64,000 nucleotides of DNA from Seison nebaliae (lineage: Eukaryota > Rotifera > Pararotatoria > Seisonacea > Seisonidae). The stretch's first letter is position 1; the number at the start of each line of letters is the position of its first letter. A program made the position numbers and the translations under genes. The notes below the pieces were generated by a model that searched no databases, had not been told where the DNA came from, and was given only the letters and a program-made list of their open reading frames with translations. The stretch is from positions 1 to 64,000 of the forward strand of contig JALJEE010001021.1 of assembly GCA_023231475.1 (NCBI GenBank), written 5' to 3'. Positions 1 to 16,165 of this stretch are shown piece after piece.

Positions 1-262
1 AATATGAAGAACCTTCTGTTAAATAATAATTTCTTAAGTCTTTTTCAAATATCTTTGTTCGTTCGTTAAAATATTCAGATGCAATTGAATTATGTTGAAA
101 ACCAAAACATCCCCGTGTCTTCTCACATTTTTTTGCCATGAGATTAGCTTGTGCACATGGAATAACTCCATTCATTCGATGGAAAACTTTTCGAGTACTG
201 ACATGTTCTAATTGGCATTGCAGAATTATGTTCAAAGCGACTAAAATTATTAATCTGAGCAT
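1..262 (-). CDS. Secreted Cys-containing protein, 5' part (runs off the window)
   Basis: An ATG at 262 (minus) opens a frame of 87 codons with no stop before the window edge. It starts with a clear signal peptide, MLRLIILVALNIILQCQ. The mature part has the cysteines C27 (IPCAQ), C45 (AKKCEK) and C50 (TRGCFGF) besides C16 at the end of the leader region, and is rich in charged residues, which favours a real extracellular protein. The family is not recognised. Its 3' end is outside the window, so length and domain class cannot be judged. There is no intron in the visible part. A competing minus-strand frame starting at 326 is stopped at 144 and looks like a shadow. Confidence 0.6.
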   Translation of the reverse strand, partial: MLRLIILVALNIILQCQLEHVSTRKVFHRMNGVIPCAQANLMAKKCEKTRGCFGFQHNSIASEYFNERTKIFEKDLRNYYLTEGSSY

Positions 263-631
263 TTTCTGTTTTTTCTACTTTAACTTTCTCAAACTTTTTA
301 TAAAACTTATTTCGGTTTTCCTCCACATAATCTCGTTTACTTGTTTACTAATTAGTTCTAAAACATTAAATTAATATTATAAACATGAATTATCATGAAT
401 AATTTATTTTCAGACATTTGTCTAAATTATCCCCTTCTAAGCTTTCGAAATATTTAGAGAATCTCACGAAATACTCTTTTGATTTCCTTTAAATTTAACT
501 TTCAAACTAAATGCAGCGGAATAAAATCTATTCCACTACTATGGAGTGACATTCTGGAGGAGCAAAAGAAACATCCCTCCAATTAGATTCTAAAATATGT
601 GAATAATGGAATAAAACTTTATTTCGTTATA
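263..631. other. Intergenic, no gene seen
   Basis: This AT-rich stretch lies upstream of the minus-strand secreted protein and before the tandem repeat. I see no convincing coding frame. It should hold the promoter of the secreted protein gene, but no specific element can be assigned. Confidence 0.4.
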
Positions 632-1424
632 CTTCTGATTAATTCTCGATCGACATCTTGGGTCCTAAAGGACCATCTTACTTGCTTGCAATCCCTCCGG
701 TTAAGGAGAGGTATCGCTTGGCCGCTGATGATTCTATAAATATTATAAAAGTTCAACGGCTTCTGATTAATTCTCGATCGACATCTCAGGTCCTAAAGGA
801 CCATCTTGCTTGCAATCCCTCCGGTTAAGGAGAGGTATCGCTTGGCCGTTGATGATTCTATAAATATTATAAAAGTTCAACGGCTTCTGATTAATTCTCG
901 ATCGACATCTCGGGTCCTAAAGGACTATCTTGCTTGCTTGCAATCCCTCCGGTTAAGGAGAGGTATCGCTTGGCCGATGATGATTCTATAAATATTATAA
1001 AAATTCAACGGCTTCTGATTAATTTTCGATCGATATCTCGGGTCCTAAAGAACTATCTTGTTTGCTTGAAATCCCTCCGGTTAAGGAAAGGTATCTCTTG
1101 GCCGATGATGATTCTATAAATATTATAAAAGTTCAACGACTTCTTAAAGTTCTCGATCGATATCTCGGGTCCTAAAGGACCATCTTGCTTGCTTGCAATC
1201 CCTCCGGTTAAGGAGAGGTATCGCTTGGCCGATGATGATTCTATAAATATTATAAAAGTTCAACGGCTTCTGATTAATTCTCGATCGACATCTCGGGTCC
1301 TAAAGGATCATCTTGCTTGCTTGCAATCTCTCCGGTTAAGGAGAGGTATCGCTTGGCCGATGATAAGTCTATAAATATTATAAAAGTTCAACGACTTCTT
1401 AAACTTCTCAATCGATATTTCGGG
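632..1424. repeat. 128-bp tandem repeat, six full copies plus a partial seventh
   Basis: Units begin at about 632, 760, 884, 1012, 1140, 1267 and 1395, with spacings of 128, 124, 128, 128, 127 and 128 bp. Copy 2 lacks one GCTT step, and the last copy decays after about 30 bp. Each unit carries two small inverted repeats: GGTCC-TAAA-GGACC and CCTCC-GGTTAA-GGAGAGG. It also has an AT block (CTATAAATATTATAAAA). Overlapping 61-codon frames in these units are produced by the repeat itself and are not genes. Divergence between copies is a few percent by eye, with most changes near the unit ends, so the array is fairly young. It ends about 75 bp before a tRNA-Phe. Confidence 0.95.
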
Positions 1425-1500
1425 TCAAGTCAGTTATTATGTAAGTCCTTTAAATTGAAAACGGTTGGGATATTTTCGATCAATGGAATATATATTATAT

Positions 1501-1573
1501 GCCGTGATAGCTCAGTTGGGAGAGCGTTAGACTGAAGATCTAAAGGTCCCTGGTTCGATCCCGAGTCACGGCG
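1501..1573 (+). tRNA. tRNA-Phe (GAA), possibly decayed copy
   Basis: A cloverleaf can be drawn by eye. The acceptor stem GCCGTGA pairs perfectly with TCACGGC. The D arm is GCTC/GAGC, and the anticodon stem TTAGA/TCTAA encloses the loop CTGAAGA with anticodon GAA. The B box reads GGTTCGATCCC. There is no intron, and a T run follows at about 1581. Two oddities stand out: the T stem (CCTGG with CCGAG) has a C50-A64 mismatch, and the discriminator base at 1573 is G, whereas eukaryotic tRNA-Phe normally has A73. It may be functional or a recently decayed copy. Confidence 0.85.
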
Positions 1574-3439
1574 TATTATATTTTTCAGTTTTCTAATTCG
1601 TCGAATTAGATAATTAGATTTCGAATAACGGCTAAATCAATATTTTATGTGTTTCCTTTGAAGAAAAAAAAAAGGTAGAAAAAACTGTTGATATATATGT
1701 TTTAATGTTTTAGTGTTTAATTTAATATTGTATGTTTTAATGCAGAAAGGAAATTGTAATAATCAAAGAAAAATAAAGTAATTTATGTTGTTTAAGTAGT
1801 ATAGGTTTACCAGGTTTACCATGTATTATGATAGTTTTAAAAATTTTTGAACGCAGTATATTTATCTGCTCCGAAAATTCTTAATTATTATGGAGAAAAG
1901 AAAGAAAAAAACATAATAAATATCGGAAAAATTGACATTCTGGATGTTGTTACATATGATATTGTTATTAGAATTTAATATGAAAATTGAAAATTTACAA
2001 ACCTTTATCTAATTCTGTGGTGCTTTTCGATTCATTTTCGATTTTTGTGTATTTTAGCTAATTATTCTGGAATTGGAATTTAGATAATATTACAGAAATA
2101 CAATAAGTAACTCTTTTCTACTACAATATTATTTTTCCAATTCATTAAAACAATCCAATTGCACTCCAATATAAATAATAATAATACAAATTGACTATTA
2201 TCAATGAGATTCGTCGTTTCAAAAACAAATGAGAGTTATGTCAAATTAGCCATACCGAAAAATTCAACCTAAAATTATAAATGAAAATAAATATAATTTT
2301 CTTTTTTTCAATTTTTACTTTTTCTTTATTCTACATAGGAATCCAACGGAAAATTGGACGAAAATTGGACGAAAATTTTTAACAATTTAAATTCCTTTAA
2401 TGGACAATTCTAATAGTTATATTTCTCCAACGGAAACTTTCTTAATTTATATTCTCTTTTTTTATAAAATTTATTTTAATATTATTTTTAATTCAAATTA
2501 ATTTTTCCACAACCAAACTTCTCATCGTATCAAATTTCCTGGAAATGAATGAAATTGAAAACAACACTGAAGATTGAATGTGAAAAATAATCCATATGTC
2601 TATTCCAATCTATATTTTCCCTCATACTAATTTTAAAAGTATTACTAACCGATTTCAATAACAAGAGGTAAATAGAAAGAAAGGAAGAAGATTAAAATTC
2701 ATTTTAGAAAAAAAAGAAATTTCTGAAAAACATTCTTAATGATATTTACAGGAGGAAAGTTCCACGATAAAAATTAAAGAAAAAATAATGAGAAAGACAC
2801 AAACACACAATATTTCCGTGTGGTAAAATGAAGAATTGAAGATAAATATATATGAAGAAGTTGTGTCAATCGGTTCGGATTTAATCTTTCTCAAAAAGTT
2901 TTTTCTTCCTTTTTTTCCCAATAAAACTTATTAGTAGAAGTGAATTAATTTGAAGTTACATAATTCATTGTTATATCTCTTGTTCTATAAAACAATGGAA
3001 TAGAATTTCATTCTTTGATTTGTTATCCATTAAATGAATCCATTCAGCCAAAAACAAATAGGAAATTATTGACTGATTCGAGTATTGATTGATTTGGATA
3101 TGACCATTTAGTAGAAAACTGATATTAAAAAAAAACAGATATTGGAAAAATAGAAGGAAGGATTTCGAGTAAAATTTAGGAAGAAAAATAAAGAATGTTG
3201 AACACTGTATTAAATTGTAAAAGAAATTGTATATCTGTCTGATTGTGGATGTAATAATGACGAGTGTTTGTGTGTGGGCTACTGGTGTGTAATTAGGGGT
3301 ACTTCGAGATGTTGTGAAATTGTGCAACTTTTGTAAATATATATATTATGTGAAACTTTGGTAAATAAGATAAGGAAAATGAAATAGAGAGAGGGGCAAA
3401 TAGATAGTTTACTCAATGGAGAAAATTTTGAAAGAGTCA
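1574..3439. other. Intergenic; probable 3' flank of AMPK alpha
   Basis: Very AT-rich. The frames here (for example minus 2971-3327) translate to Phe/Ser/Ile-rich sequence typical of noncoding DNA read by chance. The right part should contain the 3' UTR of the minus-strand AMPK gene. Nothing else is supported. Confidence 0.4.
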
Positions 3440-8593
<5,154 letters not shown>

Positions 8594-10800
8594 ATGACTA
8601 TTTCAATTCCATTCGTTTCGATTTTCTCGTTAATTCTCCTTCAATCTTACCGTTCGATCAGCGTACTAAAAAATGATGGAACTGGTTTGTACGACAATGA
8701 TCCATATGTGGTCGATTTGACTGATAAGACGTTTAGTAAAGTAGTTTTTGAAAATGAAAAACTTTTATCTGATGGCAAACTGATTAATTCCACATCGAAA
8801 TTAATGTTAGTGGAATTCTATTCAGCTTGGTGTGGTCATTGTCAACATTATGCGTCAACTTATTCGGCGTTAGGCGTTTCCATCAAAAACTGGAATCGAA
8901 CCGTTTGTGGCATCACTGCAGTCAATTGTGCATCAACAACCAATAATGACATTTGTAATACATATGATGTATCGAAATATCCAACCATACGTTTATTTCC
9001 ATATAATTCGACGGAAGAATTTATTGTTAATCATATGGTTAAAGCGACACATGAAATTCCTAAACTTCATCAACAATCGAACGATGTTTATGGAAATGTG
9101 GATTTCGTAGAGAATGCCGTCATCGAAGCTATTGAAACGGAGAGTTATCCAAATCTCATAAATAAAAAAGTACGAAAATGTCTCCAGAATGATTTCAGTT
9201 CGATTCAACAGGAATTTGATGATCATCCATCCATATCCACAATTCTCCTCATTGTCGATGGTGATCGAACGGGAATTGGAAAGAAAATATCTCTTGATTT
9301 ATGTGATATCAACGAACATATTCAAGTCATTAATGTACCGAAAGCTCCGATTCATGTAAAGGAAATTCTTCGATCATTTTTAAGAAAAGAATCTGATTGT
9401 TCGTCAATTATTGATGAAGAAGAGAAAGTTTGGAGGACGGAAATTATTCGATATGTGGATCGTGATGGAAAAGCATTTCTCATTCGACGTCAATGTCCAA
9501 AACACATTTCTCTCGTCACACCTGATGGTATGGCGTCATTGTTTAACATGAAAACGGTGGACAGTTATGAGGGAAGTGTTCTCTTGTCCAATCAATTATT
9601 GTCCCATATTCGTCCATCAAATCGACGTCATGTTATTGTCGAATTAGTCATACGATATTTACATGAATTAAATACCATATCTTCCATCGAATATACTCGA
9701 TTATCACCCACTGTTGTAAAACGAGCTCCTAAAACTGGTACTGAACATCAGGCCGATGTTCCTGTCAGAAATTTCAAACGAAACGATCATATGTATATGG
9801 CTGATATTGAATCAGCATTACATTTCATGTTAAGAAATGAAATTTCTTCAGCTAAATTAATCAAAGGTAAACGATTATACGCTCTCCGCAAATGGTTGTT
9901 TTTATTGGCGAATTATTTTCCCGGACGGAATAACGTCAAGTCTTTTCTTTACGAATTATATATGAGAATAATGCTTCATAAATTTGATGAGGGAATTGCC
10001 GGAAGAGAATTCAAAAGAATCGTTAATGTCATTCATGAACCGGGAAAATTCTTACCAAAGAAAGTTCAATGGTTCCATTGTCGTGGCAGTCAAAAGAGAT
10101 ATCGAGGTTATCCATGTGCTGTCTGGATGCTCTTCCATACCATCATCGCTAATCAACAACGATTAGAGATGAATTCCGAAACGGCAAGACAACATTTCCA
10201 GAAAGCGAATCTCTTATTCGTCCTCAAAGATTATGTCATCAGTTTTTTCGGATGTAATGATTGTGTGAAGAATTTCTTGAAGGAAACGGCAGCTCTTACC
10301 GTCGAAGTAAAGAAGTCGTCGGATTCACTCCTCTATTTCTGGAAAGTGCACAATTCTGTTAATAAGCGTTTACACACCGATATTACGGAAGATCCGTATG
10401 CTCATAAAATTCAATTTCCACCGCCAAAAATGTGTCCAAAATGTCGACTTGGCAGGGATGAGAATGATAAAATAATTTGGGATCGAACGAAAGTTTTCCT
10501 TATTATTACATCTTTCCATCATCAACTATCATTATTATATTTTCTTTCTCTTTTTTTAAGGTTAAACGATTCCTTCTAGATCGTTATGATCCACATAATT
10601 GGTCATATGAACATGTGTTAGATTTGGAGGAAGGCGATTATGATCCGAACGCAAAGAACCCTTATGTATTAGACGATTGGTTGGATCATGTGGGAGGGAT
10701 TGGAAAGCAGAGAAGGGGACAAATCGACAGTGAAGTTCGTGTAATTCTTCTTAAAATTTATTTGAGAAATCTTCTCATGAGAAAGACTTATTTTGACTAA
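8594..10800 (+). CDS. QSOX: Quiescin sulfhydryl oxidase (QSOX)
   Basis: Two exons (8594-10492, 10561-10800) give about 712 aa. The start has a signal peptide (IPFVSIFSLILLQSY). A thioredoxin domain carries the CGHC redox pair at C80/C83 (FYSAWCGHCQHY). The C-terminal Erv/ALR half shows the family hallmarks in order: CRGS then RGYPCAVWMLFH, FFGCNDC (CxxC beside FAD), WKVHNSVNKRL for FAD binding, and MCPKC. QSOX makes disulfides in secreted proteins with oxygen as electron acceptor and acts in the secretory pathway or outside the cell. AATAAA signals lie about 60-90 bp after the stop. As modelled the protein lacks the usual C-terminal membrane anchor; the small ORF at 11833 could supply one through an alternative splice from the CGT|GTAATT site near 10740. 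Confidence 0.93.
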
Positions 10801-11832
10801 TCTTCATATTGTCCAACTTTTACTTGATCAGTTTCACTTGATCATAGCTATTTCTAATGTTAGAATAAATAATGTTATAGATATGCTATGATAATAAATC
10901 TTATTTCAACATGTAACTGACGTGAAAGAGAAACTCTTCTTTTTTTTTCGGACATTATTTTCACTTTTCCTTTTTAGTTCTCAAACTATTTTATTCATCA
11001 TCATCTCATTCCACATTAGTTTCAATCATTCCACAATCAAATTATATTTATTCATTTACTACTCCACTTATACACCACTAACAAATATTAGTCGATTTCA
11101 ATAAATTCACATTTTATTCCTTTTCCGATTATCAATTGAAATGATTCAATCGGAATTCAATCGGAATTCAATCGGAATTCAATTGTCATTTCATTCATTC
11201 CATCAATTCATTATTAGCAAACTTTTCATTATCATCATTAGATTAAGATTAATCTAAAATTTTTTTTTTCTCTTTCAATCTAGAATACCTCACCTGCTAT
11301 CGTCATATTGATGAATCGTAAACTGAACATTTTCATTTTCAATTTTTTATTCTTTATCTCAACACAATGGCCGTGATCATCCTTCCGCCATCAACAACAA
11401 TTTAAAATAACGAACTTTCCCATTCTCTACCAAATCTCATAAACTAATTTTTTCCGTTTAATCATTCAATTATCCTAACCCCAAAAATTAACTGTTGGCA
11501 AAAAAATATTCTCGAAAAGAAATTTCTTTTTACAAATTTTCATATTCATATTCAAATCAATTTATCCCAATCAATTTTTTTCATATTTTTTTCTACTTTT
11601 ACAAATAAACATATATCACAATTTTCTCATCACACGAAATGAGGGAATAAAACTCACATTTGTTCACCTTCCCCAAATAATTCCTGAGTTTTGGAAATTC
11701 TTTTCGTTTGTTTTCGTTTTGGGATTGTTTCCTCCTCTCCTTTTCTCTCATTCTGATTAACATTCCATATTATTTCACAACACTCTTTTCTTTCACAATT
11801 AATTCTCCTTATACATATGATTATATCTACAG
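10801..11832. other. Intergenic or long intron after QSOX
   Basis: AT-rich, with AATAAA signals near 10863 and 10893. A short tandem of ATTCAATCGGA units (three full copies plus a partial) sits at 11144-11183. No coding frame is supported. If QSOX splices to the membrane exon at 11833, this would be its intron. Confidence 0.4.
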
Positions 11833-12122
11833 ATGGACCGTGAAGAAAAACTCGCTCGATATCTTGAAAATAAACACGGTTAGAGAATTTTGAAAAGTTT
11901 AAATAAAATTTAAAAATAAAAATTCTTTTTTTTTTCACATTAGAAAACGAGCGAGTTTTTAGAAGAAGTCTGAGGAGTAAACAATTAAATTATGTTCATG
12001 TCATTGTTCCGTTGATGGTAGTGTTGATTGTGTTATTTACGATACCGAAGACGAGACAATTATTTATTCGTGGCCGATTGAACAAATTCCGTTTGTTTAA
12101 ACCGGAACATCTAAGGGTTTGA
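11833..12122 (+). CDS. Small single-pass membrane protein, or 3' exons of QSOX
   Basis: Exons 11833-11878 and 11944-12122 join cleanly to 74 codons starting at ATG and ending at TGA. The predicted protein has a charged N-terminus (MDREEKLARYLENKHE), one hydrophobic helix (VHVIVPLMVVLIVLF) and a basic tail rich in Arg and Lys. An acceptor-like CTACAG directly precedes the ATG. The frame could therefore be an internal exon continuing QSOX, whose family normally ends in a membrane anchor, or a separate small gene with a 5' UTR intron. I do not recognise a family from the sequence alone. The in-frame 65-nt intron and the neat membrane helix favour real coding. Confidence 0.5.
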
Positions 12123-12556
12123 GGACTTTCTACAATTTCATCCCATCATCATTTTCCTATTTTCTATATTCTTCTACTGATTCTTCGAAATTTTTCGCGA
12201 TTAAATCCCCTCTCACTTTCCATTGGGTATCTATCCAATCTAACCCCCATCTATTCCATTAATTTGTTTGGGGAAAAACCCATTCGAATCTCAAGATAAA
12301 TTCTCTTTCTTATTCTTCATTCCCAACAACTATTCAAAATATGATACCTTGCTTCTTTTGAAAAAAAAAAAAAAAACAATCATTATATCTCTCCCTTCAA
12401 TTATTCGTTTTTTTCATCATTAATATTATTATTATTATTATTCTTATTATTATCGTTATCGGGCGTAAATAGAGTAAATTATCGTAAAAGAAAACTTTTC
12501 GAATTATTATCATCATTATACATCTTTATATTTATTCATCATTTTATTTCTTCTTT
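12123..12556. other. Convergent 3' region
   Basis: This stretch lies between the plus-strand membrane ORF and the minus-strand NSUN5 gene. It is AT-rich with A and ATT runs, as expected of 3' UTRs. Nothing else was seen. Confidence 0.4.
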
Positions 12557-14072
12557 TCAATTCGTTGGGGAACGATTGATTCGTATAAATTTCGCAATAA
12601 AGAAACCGTTACAATGATGTGCTGCCGGAGTGAATCGAACCACATTCTTCAAATAACTTTTATCTGTTTTAGTCAATTTCTTATACTCCACCTTCTCTTC
12701 CAACATTCCAACATCGTTTTTGATGTCATCTAAAATATTTTGTAATTGCCATCCGTTTTCTTCCGCACATTCTCGAACGTTCAAAATAACTTGCTCATTT
12801 TCGATCCAATGCAAACTGCAAGTCGAATATGTCAATGTTTTTCCATTGGGAAATTGGGTGAGAGCATTCTTCAATAACACCGTCTGCAGTTTACTCAATT
12901 GTTTACAACGATCGATATAATTCTCATCAGTCCACGATTCATCATTTGCACGTTCGAATGAAAAGATGCCCGAACCAGAACAAGTTGGATCGAGAAAGAG
13001 ATATTCCGCTTCTCCACTAACATCTTTCCTTTTCAACGAAATTTTCGATGCATCCATATTCAGATAATTGATCTTATCTGATGGAATTATTTCTTGATCG
13101 ATTAATTTATTTATTCTCTTTTTCATCATTTCCAAACGTCCTTTATTTAAATCATTTAAATATATTTTTCTTTCAAAACAAAATGAAAATTTACTTAACA
13201 TTTAAAAATAAATTTAACTTCATCTTCTTATTGAGATGTAAAGCGACAATCGATTTATTTCCTGGTGCTGAACATAAATCTAAAAAAAATCCTTCATTCA
13301 TTTCTTCTTCAATTCTTCCTTTTGTTGTTGTTGTTGTTGAATTATAATTGAAATGATAGAGACCATTCTTGTAGAGTGAGGAGAGTGACATTAATATTGA
13401 GGATCGATCCATTATCATAAATGAATCATCAGGTTTCAATGAGAATGATAAAGGAATTGCAACGACATTTGGATGTGTCAAATAATCGATAAAGAATTTC
13501 CTTTTTTTAAAATATTCTTCTCTCTTTCCATTATCCATCAAATGGTTATCAATGATTTTCTCATCTTTATATTCTTTCTGCCAAAAATCATAAAATCGAT
13601 TTTGATGGAAAATATAAAGATATTTCATTTTATCGTCTTCATTGCCTATTAGTCTATTGTAATTTATTGAATTCTTCTCATTTCCATATTTCTCTGAAAG
13701 ATATTCATATAATTCGCTTGAAGAAGTGAGATGGACAATTTCCATCTCTTTCATCAATAATAACATCTCCTCAACTATATTCTCGCTGTATCGCTTTATT
13801 ACAGATCGGAATTGACCAGAAACACCTCTACCAAAGCTCGTCTCATATATCAACAACTGAAGAAGAAGAGACCCCAATTTTAGATGAGGCGAATGATTCT
13901 TCAATAACCGTTCGGTAATCACTTCAATAAACGGACGAATCTTTAAGAAATCTGATAGAAATCGTACCGCCTTTTTCGGATCATCTTTCAAATTCTTAAA
14001 TGAAAGTGATTTAATATTTCCTTGTTTCTTATCGTATGAGTGGAGAATCCGTGCACAATTCTTATAAAACAT
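12557..14072 (-). CDS. NSUN5: 28S rRNA (cytosine-C5) methyltransferase, NSUN5 type
   Basis: Two exons (14072-13219, 13169-12557) give 488 aa. The N-terminal half resembles the NSUN5 extension (repeated helices, KAVRFLSDFLKIRP). The Rossmann methyltransferase half has the SAM motif DLCSAPGNKS, motif IV DPTCSGSG with its cysteine, and motif VI TYSTCSLHWIENEQV with the catalytic cysteine. This two-cysteine arrangement defines RNA m5C methyltransferases of the NOP2/NSUN family; the TCSGSG form and overall length point to NSUN5, which modifies one cytosine of large-subunit rRNA. It is first in a run of minus-strand genes and sits about 250 bp upstream of the SANBR-like stop codon. NSUN3/4 are less likely because the N-terminal region is long. 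Confidence 0.88.
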
Positions 14073-14319
14073 AATTTTTCTTCTAATCAGACCACGTGCT
14101 CTGATTACTAACCCGAAAATTTGAAATTAAAATTTCTTTTTTTCTTAATATTTCTTGATGTCTTTCCAAACTATAATTCATTCAGCTTGAACCATCTCCG
14201 AATATCGAATTTGTTCAATTCAATTCAATTCAATTCAATTTCGCCAAATAATAATTGGTGATTTATTATAATATTTACAAGTCGAAGGAAAAATAGAAAT
14301 ATAAATTAAACTAATTCTC

Positions 14320-15969
14320 TTATTTCACTTTTGTTTTACGATTATTTTTGTTATTGTTGTTATTGTTTCTCTCTTCAAACATCTGTTCGATGCTCCGTAT
14401 AGAATTTCCATCATTCTTCCAGAAAATATCATTGTTCATTTGTTTCGTTGTATGATTGAGATGTTTAGTGAATCGTTTCACTTCGTTACATTTCACTGAT
14501 TGTTGTATCATTGAGAATTTTAATGATTCTTCATTCCGAATGGAATCCATATTGAAATTCACAGTTTTATAGTTGTTCCATGAAATTGATGTTTCTTGAT
14601 ATGATTTCAATAAATTGAGGGACTTCTCATCATTTCTTGTGAGATGTAAGAATGAGAGAAATGAATCATTATATTTCTCATTCAAACGAACTGAAATGAT
14701 TTCATTCTTATTTTCATACTTGAATGCGATTTTCCCTAATAAGTGAGAGATCTGAAAACAAATTTCAATTTAACTCGATCATGTGAAAAGACGAAGAATA
14801 AACTTTCTCATAAATGAAATATTCGTTCGATTTCCTCTTCTTGTAATTAGCACAACTCTCACATTTCTCACAATTTGTCGTACTTCCCAGAAATGGATGT
14901 GTTATAAAAATTCCACTTGAATAATTCTTCTTTTTTTCTCTTCTTTTCAAATGTTCATGGAATTCGATGATATTCAACCATTCTCTCCGTTCCTCACAAA
15001 ACAAATAATTCGTTAGACACCAGAGTAACCAATAAACATAATCCCACGACATTCGTAGAACACTAATAAAATCTTTCAATGACCAACTTTCATTGATGGA
15101 ATGATCGAACAAGAGATTTCCATCGAAATCCACCAAAACTTGCGAACAATGAACTTTATTTGCTTCATACGAATATTTCGTAATCAATCGATTACAATGA
15201 ATACATTGAAACACTTCGGATAACTAAAAATTTAAATAAGTTCAATGAAAAAATTTAAATTAAATTAAAGTTAAATTAAAATTAAAAAATGACGTTCAAT
15301 AATCGATTTCTCATTCCCATCTTGAGAATTTCTTCTTCCGAAAATAAAGACAGTTCGATTAGTTTAGCGTAAGATCTTAATCGGAATTTTTGTTGATCAA
15401 CATTCGTATCTGCAAACGAATAAAATTCATAGAAGATTTTTTCATTTGAAAGAACCTTTCAATTCGATGAGGATAACGGGAGGAATTTCAATCACGATCT
15501 TTTGTATGATATGTATCTTCAAACAATTGACATCAGAACTCTTCTGGACAACGTCAATAAATTCTCCAACAAATTTCTGAACAAGATATTTTATCAAATC
15601 TTCCATTCCCAGATAATCAGCTGCATTCAACAAACCGATAATCTTCTCAATTTCCAATGAGGGATATTGAGATGATTTCATTTGCTTCTCCACCAAATAT
15701 CTATACAACCAATTGAACGTATCCAATTGGCAAATTATTTGAATTTCCCATCGTTTCTCTTTCCGATATGACGTTGCGTTTGATCTTGGAATTAAACTGG
15801 AATTATTCGCAAAATAATTCATTTCTCCAATTAGAACATCGATAGGCAATTTATACTTTTGTTCGACTTTCTTCTGCTCCTCACGAACATTGAGAATAAT
15901 TAATTTCGATGGATCATTGAATGGTAATGGCCATGGTATATAATCTACCATTTGTTCCTCGTTATCCAT
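14320..15969 (-). CDS. BTB-domain protein like SANBR/KIAA1841
   Basis: Four exons (15969-15456, 15409-15294, 15223-14804, 14751-14320) give 493 aa. The N-terminus has the SANBR-type lead-in PLPFNDPSKLIILNV and then a BTB fold (VLIGEMNYFANN ... ICQLDTFNWLYRYLVEKQ). Exon 3 carries the characteristic Cys-containing module (FQCIHCNRLIT ... WDYVYWLLWCLTNYLFC), which matches my memory of KIAA1841 well. The vertebrate protein is a nuclear SANT-BTB regulator of class-switch recombination, a role that cannot apply here, so the ancestral function is unknown. The SANT domain expected before the BTB is missing from this model. The C-terminus ends in an Asn-rich stretch. Confidence 0.75.
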
Positions 15970-16165
15970 ATCTCTTTTGTTCTTTCTCTCCTCTTTATAT
16001 TAAAAACATAATTTTTTTATGAAAAATAAAAGAATCAAAAAAATAATTCTGTTTGAAATTAGAAAGAAATTATAAAATTATCTTAAAAATAAAATCTGAG
16101 AAAAAATAATTTAAGTTTGTTCATTTCCTTTTTTTAGATAAAATGGAATGGAGAAAATGAAGTTC

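Noticed and set aside
632-1424. CRISPR-like array
   Set aside because: Units are contiguous 128-bp repeats without unique spacers, in a eukaryotic genome.
806-1535. Four similar 61-72 codon frames
   Set aside because: They are the tandem repeat read through repeatedly; the last one runs into the tRNA. No gene signals.
2971-3327. Minus-strand frame of 118 codons
   Set aside because: Phe/Ser/Ile-rich translation without domain, in the 3' flank of AMPK alpha.
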